From Candidatus Delongbacteria bacterium (GTDB taxonomy: Bacteria; CAIWAD01): 64,000 bases of DNA. Positions within the stretch are counted from its first letter, which is position 1, and each line of letters starts with the position of its first letter. Where the stretch lies: NCBI GenBank assembly GCA_020634015.1, contig JACKCN010000004.1:1-64000 (forward strand), in the 5' to 3' direction. The notes beneath the pieces were generated by a model. It did not search any database and had not been told where the DNA came from. It saw only the letters and a program-made list of their open reading frames with translations. Of this stretch, positions 1 through 8,984 are shown piece after piece. The translations under genes were made by a program, and so were the position numbers.

Positions 1-80
1 CCGCTGGCATCACGCCTGCTGCAAGGCCAGCACCCTCCGCTGGCGTCATGCCTGCTGCCATGCCAGCATCCTCCGCTGGC
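1..80. repeat. Two tandem 36-bp repeat units plus a partial third
   Basis: Units begin at 1, 37 and 73, each starting CCGCTGGC; the first two are near-identical over 36 bp (CTGCTGC core, CCAGCA, CCT end). The array is cut by the window edge, so its length is unknown. There are no spacers, so it is not a CRISPR. It could be the end of a repeat-encoded peptide on either strand (12 codons per unit) or an intergenic repeat. From 81 to 295 I see only the pntA upstream region. Confidence 0.6.
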
Positions 81-295
81 AAACCTGTCTGCACTCGCAA
101 TTCCCGATTGACGATAACAGCTTGTAAATTCAGTGGCCACAGGAAAAGCCAGACCCGTTATGATCTGGGTCAAGCAGTCAACGCTGTACGATTGGGAACA
201 TCCGAGCTGATCTTCCGCGAGTCATCCGGAATCCGTTGAGCGCGTTCGGCGGCATTCCGGTCAGGCCTGCAATTCAAAGTGACAGGGACCCATCC

Positions 296-1858
296 GTGAT
301 CATCGGCATACCGAAAGAGACGCAACCCCGCGAACACCGGGTGGCCGTCACTCCCGAAACCACTCGCAAGCTGATCAAACTGGGCTTCGACGTCTGCGTC
401 CAGAAGGGTGCCGGCATTCCGGCCGACTTCACCGACGAGGCCTACGTCGATGCGGGAGCGCGCATCGTGGACGGTGCGCCCGACCTCTGGGCGGGATCGG
501 ACCTTGTTCTCAAGGTGCTTCCCCCGGACGTGGACCCCGCCACCGGAGTGCACGAAGCGGCCCTGCTGAAGATCGGCGGGCATCTGGTCAGTTTCATCTG
601 GCCCGCGATGCACAAGGAGCTGCTCCAGCAGCTGGGCGATCGCAAGGCCACCGTGCTGGCCATGGACTGCATTCCCCGGATCAGTCGCGCCCAGAAGATG
701 GACGCCCTGAGCTCCATGGCCAATATCGCCGGCTACCGTGCGGTGGTGGAAGCGGCCAACCACTTCGGACGCTTCTTCACCGGTCAGATGACGGCTGCCG
801 GCACCGTGCAGCCTGCCAAGGTGCTGGTGATCGGCGCGGGCGTGGCCGGGCTGGCCGCCATCGGCGCCGCACGCAACCTGGGTGCCATCGTGCGTGCCTT
901 CGACACGCGCCCCGCGGTGAAGGACCAGGTCATCAGCATGGGCGCCGAATTTCTGGAAGTGGATCTCAAGGAAGACGGCTCGGGACAGGGCGGCTACGGC
1001 CGCGAAATGAGCCCCGAGTACATCAAGGCCGAAATGGAGCTCTTCGCCGAGCAGGCCCGCGATGTGGACATCATCATCACCACCGCCCTGATTCCGGGCA
1101 AGCCCGCCCCCAAGCTGATCACCACCGAGATGGTGAAGAAGATGCGCGGCGGCAGCGTGATCGTCGATCTGGCCTCGCAGAACGGCGGCAACTGCGAACT
1201 GACCGAGACCGACAAGGTCGTGACACGCCATGGCGTGAAGATCATCGGCTTCACCGATCTGGCCGGACGCCTGGCTGCGCAGGCCAGCCAGCTCTATGGC
1301 AACAACCTGCTCAACCTGCTTTCCGACATGTGCAAGGGCGAACAGGGCTATCATGTCAATCTGGACGACGTGGTCGTGCGCGGAGCGCTGGTGGTACACG
1401 AAGGCAAACTGACCTGGCCGCCGCCCAAGCTGGAACTGCCTGCCCAGGATGCCAGCCGCAGTTCCACCGATGTGGTCATCCCGGAGGAGAATGCGGCCCA
1501 GAAGAAGCGCTTCAATCCGGTGCGCAACGCCCTGATGATGGGCACGGCGGGCATCCTGCTGGCCCTGCTGGGGCTGGTGGCCCCGCCGGCGTTCCTCAGT
1601 CATCTCACGGTTTTTGCCCTCGCGTGTTTCATTGGCTACCAGGTCATCTGGAACGTGACACCTGCGCTGCATACCCCGCTGATGAGCGTGACCAACGCGA
1701 TCAGCGGCATCATTCTGGTGGGCGCCATGCTGCAGATCAACCCCGATTCCGGGACGGTCGTGCAGATCCTGGCGGCCTTCGCCCTGCTGATCGCGATGAT
1801 CAACGTGGCCGGAGGATTCCTTGTGACACATCGCATGCTCAGCATGTTCCGCAAATAG
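296..1858 (+). CDS. pntA: NAD(P) transhydrogenase subunit alpha
   Basis: Membrane-bound proton-translocating transhydrogenase, which transfers hydride from NADH to NADP+ using the proton motive force. About 520 aa, as expected for the fused alpha subunit. The N-terminus IIGIPKE is the classic family start, and the GTG at 296 is chosen because AGGGA lies 7 nt upstream and the family begins exactly here; the frame stays open to a TTG at 236 but those residues look non-native. The NAD-binding Rossmann motif GAGVAGLAAIGAARNLGA sits near residue 180. The last ~100 residues form about four membrane helices after a charged linker. The gene ends 9 nt before pntB, whose ribosome site overlaps the pntA stop. 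The pair supplies NADPH, which fits the neighbouring OxyR-type regulator. Confidence 0.97.
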   Translation: MIIGIPKETQPREHRVAVTPETTRKLIKLGFDVCVQKGAGIPADFTDEAYVDAGARIVDGAPDLWAGSDLVLKVLPPDVDPATGVHEAALLKIGGHLVSFIWPAMHKELLQQLGDRKATVLAMDCIPRISRAQKMDALSSMANIAGYRAVVEAANHFGRFFTGQMTAAGTVQPAKVLVIGAGVAGLAAIGAARNLGAIVRAFDTRPAVKDQVISMGAEFLEVDLKEDGSGQGGYGREMSPEYIKAEMELFAEQARDVDIIITTALIPGKPAPKLITTEMVKKMRGGSVIVDLASQNGGNCELTETDKVVTRHGVKIIGFTDLAGRLAAQASQLYGNNLLNLLSDMCKGEQGYHVNLDDVVVRGALVVHEGKLTWPPPKLELPAQDASRSSTDVVIPEENAAQKKRFNPVRNALMMGTAGILLALLGLVAPPAFLSHLTVFALACFIGYQVIWNVTPALHTPLMSVTNAISGIILVGAMLQINPDSGTVVQILAAFALLIAMINVAGGFLVTHRMLSMFRK

Positions 1859-1867
1859 GAGACAGGT

Positions 1868-3295
1868 ATGCCAATCGGACTCCTCAGCACCGCCTATCTG
1901 GCCGCGGGCATCCTGTTCATCCTCTGCCTGGGAGGCCTCAGCCGGCATGAGACCGCGCGGCGCGGCAACCTCTATGGGATGATCGGCATTCTCATCGCGA
2001 TTCTGGCAACCGGGTTCTCCACGGATTTCAGTGGAGTGGGCATGTTGGTCGCGGGGGCTCTGGTGGCCGGTTCGCTGATCGGCATGGCGCTGGCGCTCAA
2101 GGTCGAAATGACCTCGATGCCCGAACTGGTGGCCGTGCTGCACAGTTTCGTCGGTCTTGCCGCGGCTCTGGTGGGGCTCAACAGTTATCTGGAAACGACC
2201 ACCGGACACGGGGCCGAACTGACGATCCACCTGGTCGAAGTGGGGGTGGGCGTGTTCATTGGTGGGGTCACCTTCACCGGCTCGATCATCGCCTGGGGCA
2301 AGTTGCGCGGTGTGATCCGCAGCAAGCCCCTGATGCTTCCCGGGCGCCATGTCTTCAATTCGGCCCTGCTGATCGTCAGTGTGATCCTGGTGGGCATGCT
2401 GGTCTCCAGTCCGCCGGCCTCGGCCCTGCCCCTGTTGCTGGTCGTGCTGGGGCTGTCCTTCGTGCTGGGCATCCATCTGGTGATGGGCATCGGCGGCGCC
2501 GACATGCCCGTGGTGGTGTCCATGCTCAACAGCTATTCGGGCTGGGCGGCCGCGGCCACCGGCTTCATGCTCAGCAATGACCTGCTGATCGTCACCGGTG
2601 CGCTGGTGGGGTCCAGTGGTGCCATCCTGTCCTACATCATGTGCGCCGCGATGAACCGTTCCTTCATCAGTGTGATCCTGGGCGGTTTCGGCGAGAGCGG
2701 TGGTGGCGGTTCCCAGATCGTGGGCGACCAGGAATACACCACGATCAATGTGGATGAAACCGCCGAACTGCTGCTGGCCAGCCGCCGGATGATCATCGTG
2801 CCGGGATACGGCATGGCCGTGGCCCACGCCCAGCATCCGGTGAAGCAGATCTGCGACCTGCTGCGTGAGAACGGCTGCGACGTGCAGTTCGCGATCCATC
2901 CCGTGGCCGGACGCCTGCCGGGGCACATGAACGTGTTGCTGGCCGAGGCTCGCGTGCCCTACGACATCGTGCATGAGATGGACACGATCAACGAGACCTT
3001 CCCCGAGACCGATGTGGTGCTGGTGATCGGTGCCAACGACATCGTCAACCCGGGTGCTCTGGAAGACAAGGGCAGCCCGATCTACGGCATGCCCGTGCTG
3101 GAGGTCTGGAAGGCCACCAAGGTCATCGTGATGAAGCGCAGCATGGGCGTGGGCTACTCCGGCGTCGACAACCCATTGTTCTACAAGTCGAACACCGACA
3201 TGCTCTTCGGCGACGCCAAGGCCACCGTGGATGGCATTCTGGCGGTCGTGAGCCAGGGCGTGCGCGGAGGAGTGGAGCGGCGCGCCAACCGCTGA
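1868..3295 (+). CDS. pntB: NAD(P) transhydrogenase subunit beta
   Basis: 475 aa; E. coli PntB is 462. The first ~260 residues are hydrophobic helices that form most of the proton channel together with PntA. The C-terminal ~200 residues are the NADP(H)-binding domain III, seen as VPGYGMAVAHAQHPVK near residue 310 followed by FAIHPVAGRLPGHMNVLLAE and VLVIGANDIVNPGA, all family signatures. Strong Shine-Dalgarno (AGGAG at the pntA stop). A rho-independent terminator follows at 3307, so pntAB form a two-gene operon. Confidence 0.97.
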   Translation: MPIGLLSTAYLAAGILFILCLGGLSRHETARRGNLYGMIGILIAILATGFSTDFSGVGMLVAGALVAGSLIGMALALKVEMTSMPELVAVLHSFVGLAAALVGLNSYLETTTGHGAELTIHLVEVGVGVFIGGVTFTGSIIAWGKLRGVIRSKPLMLPGRHVFNSALLIVSVILVGMLVSSPPASALPLLLVVLGLSFVLGIHLVMGIGGADMPVVVSMLNSYSGWAAAATGFMLSNDLLIVTGALVGSSGAILSYIMCAAMNRSFISVILGGFGESGGGGSQIVGDQEYTTINVDETAELLLASRRMIIVPGYGMAVAHAQHPVKQICDLLRENGCDVQFAIHPVAGRLPGHMNVLLAEARVPYDIVHEMDTINETFPETDVVLVIGANDIVNPGALEDKGSPIYGMPVLEVWKATKVIVMKRSMGVGYSGVDNPLFYKSNTDMLFGDAKATVDGILAVVSQGVRGGVERRANR

Positions 3296-3306
3296 GACAA
3301 TTTCCA

Positions 3307-3331
3307 GGCCCGCCTCCCCGGCGGGCCTTTT
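3307..3331 (+). terminator. Rho-independent terminator of pntAB
   Basis: Perfect 8-bp stem GGCCCGCC/GGCGGGCC with a 5-nt loop, followed by TTTT. The downstream regulator begins within 20 nt of it, so its promoter must overlap pntB or the terminator, or it depends on read-through. Confidence 0.9.
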
Positions 3332-3347
3332 CATGCAAGGTCCGGCC

Positions 3348-4292
3348 ATGTCGCTCAACCCGGCCCATCTCAGTCTCACCGAGCTGCGCTACTTCGTGGT
3401 GCTGGCCGAGGTGGGGCACTTCGGCCGTGCGGCGGAGGCCTGCCACGTGAGCCAGCCCACCCTGAGCGCGGGCATCCGCAAACTGGAACAGACTCTGGGC
3501 CTGGTGCTCTTCGAACGTGGCAACCGTCTGCTGGGCATCACCGCCGAGGGGCGCAGCCTGCTGCCCCGGGCGCGCCGTGTGCTCGAGGAAGCCGGCGAAC
3601 TGGTCGAAGCGGCCACCGTGGCCGGAGAAGGACTGAGCGGCAGCCTGCGACTGGGCGTGATCCCCACCGTCGCACCCGACCTGCTGCCCTGGTTGGTGCC
3701 ACTCTGGGCCAGAAAGGCCCCCGCGCTGAATCTGGTCTGGCATGAGGACCGCACCGCCAGCCTGCTCGCGGCCCTGCACGAGTTCCGGCTGGATGCGGCC
3801 CTGCTGGCCCTGCCCGTGGAGCTGGACGGACTGGAAGCCGATGCGCTGTATACCGAAGAGTTTCTGCTGGCCTTGCCGTCCGGGCAAACGGATCCGAGCG
3901 GTCCGGTCGACCCCGCCACTCTGTCCGCTGCCAGCCTGCTCTTGTTGACCGAAGGCCACTGTCTGCGTGATCAGGCACTGGAAATCTGCGGCAGCACCGG
4001 ACGAAGCGGAGAAGGACCCGCCAGCGATTTTCAGGCAACCAGTCTGGATACCCTGATCCAGCTGGTCAGCACGGGATACGGCATGACCCTGCTGCCCCGG
4101 CTGAGCGCCGAGCGCTCGCCCGGGCTCTGCCTGCGGCATTTCGTGGCGCCCGCACCCACGCGCACCATCGCCTTGATCTGGCGCCGCACCACACCGCGGG
4201 CGCCCGAATTCCGGCGGCTGGCGGGTCTGCTCAAGCAATCACTGCCTGACCATCTTTCCGCCGCGGGCACACAGGGCGTGTCCGCAGACTGA
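3348..4292 (+). CDS. oxyR: LysR-family hydrogen peroxide sensor, OxyR type
   Basis: 314 aa. N-terminal winged helix-turn-helix with ACHVSQPTLSAGIRKLEQ, then a periplasmic-binding-protein-like effector domain. The effector domain carries GHCLRDQALEIC: two cysteines nine residues apart in the context of E. coli OxyR Cys199 and Cys208, followed by the family block ATSLDTL...GYGMTLLP. This points to disulfide-based peroxide sensing rather than small-ligand binding. ATG 3348 has AAGG 7 nt upstream; an in-frame ATG at 3333 abuts the terminator and has no ribosome site. Same strand as pntAB. Peroxide genes of the likely regulon are not visible here. Confidence 0.9.
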   Translation: MSLNPAHLSLTELRYFVVLAEVGHFGRAAEACHVSQPTLSAGIRKLEQTLGLVLFERGNRLLGITAEGRSLLPRARRVLEEAGELVEAATVAGEGLSGSLRLGVIPTVAPDLLPWLVPLWARKAPALNLVWHEDRTASLLAALHEFRLDAALLALPVELDGLEADALYTEEFLLALPSGQTDPSGPVDPATLSAASLLLLTEGHCLRDQALEICGSTGRSGEGPASDFQATSLDTLIQLVSTGYGMTLLPRLSAERSPGLCLRHFVAPAPTRTIALIWRRTTPRAPEFRRLAGLLKQSLPDHLSAAGTQGVSAD

Positions 4293-4336
4293 GTCCCGGA
4301 CCGCCAGGCGGCCCCCCCAGCGCTCAGGAGGTTTTC

Positions 4337-4915
4337 ATGTCCCGTCCGTCGCGCAATCCCGCCGTGATCCTCAACCTGTTCTTCTACCCCCGCCAGACCA
4401 TACGTCTGCTGCTGGAGAAATCCGACCCGCCCGTGGAGCTGGGTCTGGTTGTCCTGTTCGGTCTGGGCTCGGTGGAGCTGGGGGGCGAACAGCAACCGCT
4501 GGCTACTGCACTGGCTGGACTGGGTCCGGTTTTCAGCCTCGTATCAGCAGTGATTTTCGGTCTGCTTTATCTGTACACCTATGGACTTGTCTACGCCCTG
4601 GTCGGGGGAGCATTTGGCGGTGACGCCCTGCCCCAGCATACCCGGACAGCAGTGGCTTGGTCACAAGTTCCCCCTCTGATCGCGATGCTGATTCTCTTGC
4701 CCATGTGGGCGATGGGAGTCAGTGAACTGAGCTTGCAGCCCGTGGCCTTGTTGAGCACGATCCTGATGCTTTACAGCTTCTTCCTGGGAGTGATGTTTCT
4801 GGCCGAGGCGCATGGCTTCTCCATGTTCAAGGCGCTGCTGACCCTGCTCATTTCCTCCGTCGTGCTCTGGTTGCTGCAGATCTTTCTGGCTGGTGTGCTG
4901 AACAAATTCCTCTGA
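4337..4915 (+). CDS. YIP1-family integral membrane protein
   Basis: 192 aa with about five hydrophobic helices. The N-terminal soluble stretch NPAVILNLFFYPRQTIRLLLE and the hydrophobic body resemble bacterial YIP1-domain proteins, whose role is poorly known. AGGAGG 5 nt before the ATG gives a strong start. 44 nt after oxyR, so possibly co-transcribed. No catalytic motif seen. Confidence 0.75.
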   Translation: MSRPSRNPAVILNLFFYPRQTIRLLLEKSDPPVELGLVVLFGLGSVELGGEQQPLATALAGLGPVFSLVSAVIFGLLYLYTYGLVYALVGGAFGGDALPQHTRTAVAWSQVPPLIAMLILLPMWAMGVSELSLQPVALLSTILMLYSFFLGVMFLAEAHGFSMFKALLTLLISSVVLWLLQIFLAGVLNKFL

Positions 4916-5096
4916 GACCATGGACGGAGTGCCAGGCCGGCGGACTCCTCGTGCCAGCAAAGGGCCAGCTGGCATTCACGGGCGCCATCACTCGAGCCAC
5001 GGCTTCCGTGGTGTGCGCCCCGGGAACCTTGCTGTCCCGGCCGGATTGAATCCGTGAAACTGTTCACAGGGTATCACGCCAGACCAAGGAGTTCCC

Positions 5097-5513
5097 ATGC
5101 CCAGGCTTGCCGGACTGTTTCTGCTGACCTTCGCCGTCTTTTTTGCCGTGGACCTGCTCTGGCTGGCCGGGGTGGCGCAATCTTTCTACCATGAGCAGTT
5201 GCAGGGGCTGCTGGCCCCCAGTCCCGACTGGCCGGCGGCGATTCTGTTCTACCTGATCTACATCGGCGGGCTGCTGGGCTTCGTGATCCTTCCGGGGCTG
5301 CAGGGAGCGGGGAGACGCCACCGGGCCTGGCGCGCGGCGGCATTCGGCCTGGTCACTTACAGCACCTACGAGCTGACCAACAAGGCATTGATCCGTGATT
5401 GGCCCGGGCTGCTGGTTCCCGTGGACATCGCCTGGGGCATCGTGCTCTGTCTGGCGGTCAGCAGTCTGGTCTGGTTCCTGGCGCCGAAGCTGGGTCTGGC
5501 CGAGCCTGACTGA
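5097..5513 (+). CDS. DUF2177-family membrane protein
   Basis: 138 aa, four predicted membrane helices. The block TYSTYELTNKALIRDWP followed by VPVDIAWG is the conserved core of DUF2177 proteins, whose function is unknown. AAGGAG precedes the ATG. The 180 bp upstream holds no gene I can support. Confidence 0.8.
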   Translation: MPRLAGLFLLTFAVFFAVDLLWLAGVAQSFYHEQLQGLLAPSPDWPAAILFYLIYIGGLLGFVILPGLQGAGRRHRAWRAAAFGLVTYSTYELTNKALIRDWPGLLVPVDIAWGIVLCLAVSSLVWFLAPKLGLAEPD

Positions 5514-5649
5514 GACCCACATGCCACAGCGGGCATCCGAATCGCTTGAGCAGTCTCACCCGAGTCACGGTTGCGGACCCATTGCATGTATCACGATCAC
5601 CCGGGGTCCGCGCCCCGGTTCCATGTTTACCATCCATTCCGGAGGCACG

Positions 5650-6099
5650 ATGTCTGTTTCGAAATGTTCGTCCGCGTTGGTCCTGTTGGTGCTGGCCCTC
5701 AGTCTGACGGGGCTGCTGAGCCAACCCGCTCTGGCCGTCGATTTCCCCAAGGCCGGCAATGATCAGACCGAAGCCCTCGCCAAGCGCGTGGAAGCCCTGG
5801 AACTGAAAGTCCAACAGCTTGAGCGCAGCCTGGAACTGCTGCAGGCGGGCGCCGGTGCGCTGCCCGGACAGTCCGCCGCATTCGGCTGGCAGAACCAGGC
5901 CAACTGGCGCAAACTGGGCAAGGGCATGACCATGGCCCAGGTCCAGAGCCAGCTGGGCGAGCCTTCCAAGGTGGATGGCGGCACGGTGACGCATTGGTAC
6001 TACTACCCCAGGGGCGGCAGCCCCACGGATGCGGGTGCCGGACATCTGGTCTTTGACAATGCCGGACGTCTGCAGAGCTGGAACGAGCCCGTGCACTGA
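5650..6099 (+). CDS. Exported coiled-coil protein with SmpA/OmlA-like C-terminus
   Basis: 149 aa. Signal peptide ending near LSQPALA, then a short coiled coil (EALAKRVEALELKVQQLERS), then a C-terminal ~60 residues with GMTMAQVQSQLGEPSKVD...WYYYP...LVFDNAGRLQSW. That GMT-x-x-QV-x-x-x-LG-x-P pattern is typical of SmpA/OmlA (BamE-like) outer-membrane folds. There is no lipobox cysteine at the cleavage site, so a periplasmic protein rather than a lipoprotein is likely. GGAGG lies 4 nt before the ATG at 5650; an earlier in-frame ATG at 5623 lacks one. Confidence 0.75.
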   Translation: MSVSKCSSALVLLVLALSLTGLLSQPALAVDFPKAGNDQTEALAKRVEALELKVQQLERSLELLQAGAGALPGQSAAFGWQNQANWRKLGKGMTMAQVQSQLGEPSKVDGGTVTHWYYYPRGGSPTDAGAGHLVFDNAGRLQSWNEPVH

Positions 6100-6159
6100 C
6101 AAGTCACGCGAGACGCGCGGCGTGAGGCCGCTCTCTTCCGTTGCTGTTGGCAGGCTTGC

Positions 6160-6194
6160 ACGGATGGCCAGTGGATGAGTCACTGGCCATCCGT
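6160..6194. terminator. Long perfect inverted repeat between convergent genes
   Basis: 14-bp perfect arms ACGGATGGCCAGTG/CACTGGCCATCCGT around a 7-nt loop. It sits between the converging ends of the SmpA-like gene (6099) and the TonB receptor gene (6273). Neither side has a T-run, so it is a bidirectional hairpin of terminator type rather than a textbook terminator. Confidence 0.6.
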
Positions 6195-6272
6195 ACTCGA
6201 GCGGGAGTCGGGAACCTTCCGCAAGGGCTGACGGATCCAGTCACGCAACCCATCGGTCGGAAGTCCTTTCGC

Positions 6273-8687
6273 TCAGAATTCCCAGCTGACACCGAGCACC
6301 GGCAGAATGCCCAACCAGTAGGTATTGTCCTGGAAGTAGACATAGTTGCCGTTGTCATCGAACTGGTACTGGTTGTCATCGCCGCGCACATCCACATCGA
6401 ACTTCTTCAGATTCTCGCGATTGTAGACATTGATCAGGTGCAGGAAAGCACTGAGTCGGCTGTTGTCCAACTGCCAGATCCGGTTCACGCGTACATCCAT
6501 CCGGTGGTAGGGCGGATAGGTGCGCCCGCGGAACACACCGTGCACCGGGTAGAAATGCAACGAATCGCTGGGCAGGGTCGTGTCTCGGTAGGTGTAGTCC
6601 GTGTAGGGCAGACCGTGCCAGTACTGCCAGGACACGTTGATCAGCCAGCGCGGGTCGGGCCGGTAATTCAGATCGGCGTAGAGGGTGTGATCCTGGTTGT
6701 TGATTTTCGGCAGCCAGCCTGTCCGCGGCGTGACCAGCCCCTGGAAGTCAATCCCGGTCACGTGTTCCTCGGCTCTGGACCAGGCATAACTGAGCCACCA
6801 GGAAAAACGTCCGCCCTGATCGCGCTTGAGAAAGAATTCGATGCCATGGCTGCGGGCTTCGTCCACATGGACCAGCGCCAGGTCGTTGCGCGCTTCGGGA
6901 AACACCTCCCAGGGATCACGCAGGTTCTGCCAGGAGGCGGCAGGGTCCGGCATCTGCTTGACGAATCCGTCAAGGCGCAGCTCGATGCCGTTGTCAAAGT
7001 GATGTTCCAGGCCCAGTACCCAGTGCCGCGACAATTCGGCGGGCACGAACTGGGTCGCGCCGTGATTCACGTCCAGCGCATTGATCGACTGGATCTGCCA
7101 GTAGTGGCCCCACGCCGCACGCACGGTGGTTTCCGGGGCCAGTGCCCAGGCCAGTCCGAGCCGCGGACTCCAGAGTCTGTCGCCAGTATGGTCGGCCCGG
7201 TCATGGCGCAGCCCGGCCTCCGCAAGCAGGTGTTCGGTCAGTCGATAGCGCCCGGAGGCGTACAGGCCCAGCTGATTGCCGCTGGGTTGGGTCCGGATGC
7301 TCGCACTGTCCTGGAAGAAGAAGAGCTGGTCGGTGGAGTCGATGCGCCAGTCATCCAGTGTGTAGTGGTAGTTGTAGTCGCTTTGCAGGTGGCGCAGATC
7401 GACGCCGGACTTGAGTTGCAGGTTCTTGCCCGGCTTCCAGTCCAGTTCCTGCTTGAAACCCGACAGGGTGTACGAGCGCTGGTCCAGCAGCTTGAAGAAC
7501 ATCTTGTCGGAGGGCTCGAAAGGCTTTTCCGAATCTCCATGGCGCTTGTGATCCACTTCGCCCAGATACAGCATGCTGCGCGTGAAGAGCCGCGGCGTCC
7601 AGCTGGAGTTGAAGGTCAGCCAGCCGTAGCTGTTGGTGTAACGCGTGTCGTGGATGTCGTGGGCCTGGTCTTCCACGCTGATGTCTCGGATGCCGGTCTG
7701 GTCGCCCGCGCGCAGGGCGTGAAGGGCAATGCTCTGGCGCGGATTCAACCGGTATTCCACTTTGCCCAGCATGTCGTAGAAGAAGGGGATCTGCTCGTCG
7801 AAGCCCACCAGTTGAAAAGCCTGGTCCAGGATGCCGCGGCGGGCGCTTACCAGATATTCGCCACGCCCATCGGCCAGCGGGCCCTCGCTGAATCCGCGCA
7901 CGGTCAGCGCACTCAGCCCCATGCTGTGATGCGACTTGCCGTCCCTGTTGTGGCGAGTGCGCATGGCGAAGACCGCGCTTTCCCGGTCGCCGTATTCGGC
8001 GGAGAAGCCGCCGGTGAGCAGCTCGACACCTTCCACGGCTTCGATGTCGACGATGCTGAACAGGCCGCCGGAGAAGTCCCGCTGATGAAAGGGCTCATGG
8101 AGCTCCATCCCGTCCAGGGTCATCAGCACCTCGTCGGCTTCGCCCCCGCGCACGGTGAACTTGGAGGAGTAGTCATTGGACGCGACGCCCGGAAGACGTG
8201 ACACGGCCCGGGTGATGTCCTCGGCGAAACTCATGTTCTGCAGGTCCTTGCGACCCAGAGTCTGGCGCGAGGCGGGGCCGGTGCCCATGATCGAGAAACT
8301 GCCCGGCGTGACAACCATCTCCTCAAGCGGAATCGCGGCGGCGCGCATCCGGGTGATTCCCAGATCCAGTTCGGTGCCTGCCTTCAGCTGGCAAGGCCCA
8401 AGAGTCCGGTCTTCATAGCCCACGAAACTGAGGGTCAACCAGTACTCGCCCGGGCTGAGCTCCGTGATCCGGAAGCGGCCGTCTTCGTCGCTGGCCGTGC
8501 CCAGCGAGGTGCCATCGACGGTCACGTTGACCCGCGACAGCGGACGATCCTGATGCTCATCCAGCACCTGGCCCACCAGGCTTGCCTTCTGACCCACGGG
8601 TGTGTCCGCCGCGAACAGCACACCGTGGTCACACAACAGGGCCAGAAGGACGAGCAGCCAGAGGGGACCTCCGGCCAGGTATCGCAT
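6273..8687 (-). CDS. TonB-dependent outer-membrane receptor with N-terminal carboxypeptidase-regulatory-like domain
   Basis: 804 aa. Signal peptide (start MRYLAGG, hydrophobic LLVLLALLC), then a CarboxypepD_reg-like beta domain (LVGQVLDEHQDRPLSRVNV to the GEYWLTLSFVGYED block), then a plug domain with SRLPGVASND and VRGGEADEVLMTLDGMEL, then a long beta-barrel ending in aromatic VSWEF. This architecture imports siderophores, vitamins or oligomers across the outer membrane; the substrate cannot be read from sequence. The start at 8687 is preferred over an upstream in-frame start at 8858 because it begins directly at a signal peptide with ACAGG upstream. The two-component genes next door are co-oriented and may regulate it. 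Confidence 0.92.
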   Translation of the reverse strand: MRYLAGGPLWLLVLLALLCDHGVLFAADTPVGQKASLVGQVLDEHQDRPLSRVNVTVDGTSLGTASDEDGRFRITELSPGEYWLTLSFVGYEDRTLGPCQLKAGTELDLGITRMRAAAIPLEEMVVTPGSFSIMGTGPASRQTLGRKDLQNMSFAEDITRAVSRLPGVASNDYSSKFTVRGGEADEVLMTLDGMELHEPFHQRDFSGGLFSIVDIEAVEGVELLTGGFSAEYGDRESAVFAMRTRHNRDGKSHHSMGLSALTVRGFSEGPLADGRGEYLVSARRGILDQAFQLVGFDEQIPFFYDMLGKVEYRLNPRQSIALHALRAGDQTGIRDISVEDQAHDIHDTRYTNSYGWLTFNSSWTPRLFTRSMLYLGEVDHKRHGDSEKPFEPSDKMFFKLLDQRSYTLSGFKQELDWKPGKNLQLKSGVDLRHLQSDYNYHYTLDDWRIDSTDQLFFFQDSASIRTQPSGNQLGLYASGRYRLTEHLLAEAGLRHDRADHTGDRLWSPRLGLAWALAPETTVRAAWGHYWQIQSINALDVNHGATQFVPAELSRHWVLGLEHHFDNGIELRLDGFVKQMPDPAASWQNLRDPWEVFPEARNDLALVHVDEARSHGIEFFLKRDQGGRFSWWLSYAWSRAEEHVTGIDFQGLVTPRTGWLPKINNQDHTLYADLNYRPDPRWLINVSWQYWHGLPYTDYTYRDTTLPSDSLHFYPVHGVFRGRTYPPYHRMDVRVNRIWQLDNSRLSAFLHLINVYNRENLKKFDVDVRGDDNQYQFDDNGNYVYFQDNTYWLGILPVLGVSWEF

Positions 8688-8984
8688 TGAGCCTGTCAGG
8701 GATGGCAGAGGCCAACGGCCTTCACCGGCGGAAGCAGATCGGACACAGGGGTGTCGGCGTGACAAACTGGCTGGCGGATCCAGCGGGGTCCGGGGGCTGG
8801 GTGGACGCATCTCGGGCTCCTCTGCAAGTACTTGTAAGTGGTCATGCGACCCGGACAAACGGATCTAATCAACTGCTTGCAAAGGCTCGATGGCGCTCCT
8901 GCTGGTCTGGAAATCGCGGATTCAGCCGCGCGGGCTGTGATCGAGGGCTCAGGATAGGAAGAGATTCTGGAGGAAATCTGGAGT
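8688..8984. other. Intergenic region upstream of the TonB receptor
   Basis: 297 bp between the histidine kinase stop and the receptor start. It must hold the receptor's minus-strand promoter; I see no convincing gene, repeat or terminator. Confidence 0.5.

Noticed and set aside
1..80. CRISPR array (36-bp repeat length)
   Set aside because: Units are directly adjacent with no spacers, and no cas genes are present.
170..3379. A 1069-codon open frame on the minus strand opposite pntAB
   Set aside because: Low-complexity His/Gln/Asp-rich translation typical of the antisense of GC-rich genes; pntA and pntB on the other strand are unmistakable.
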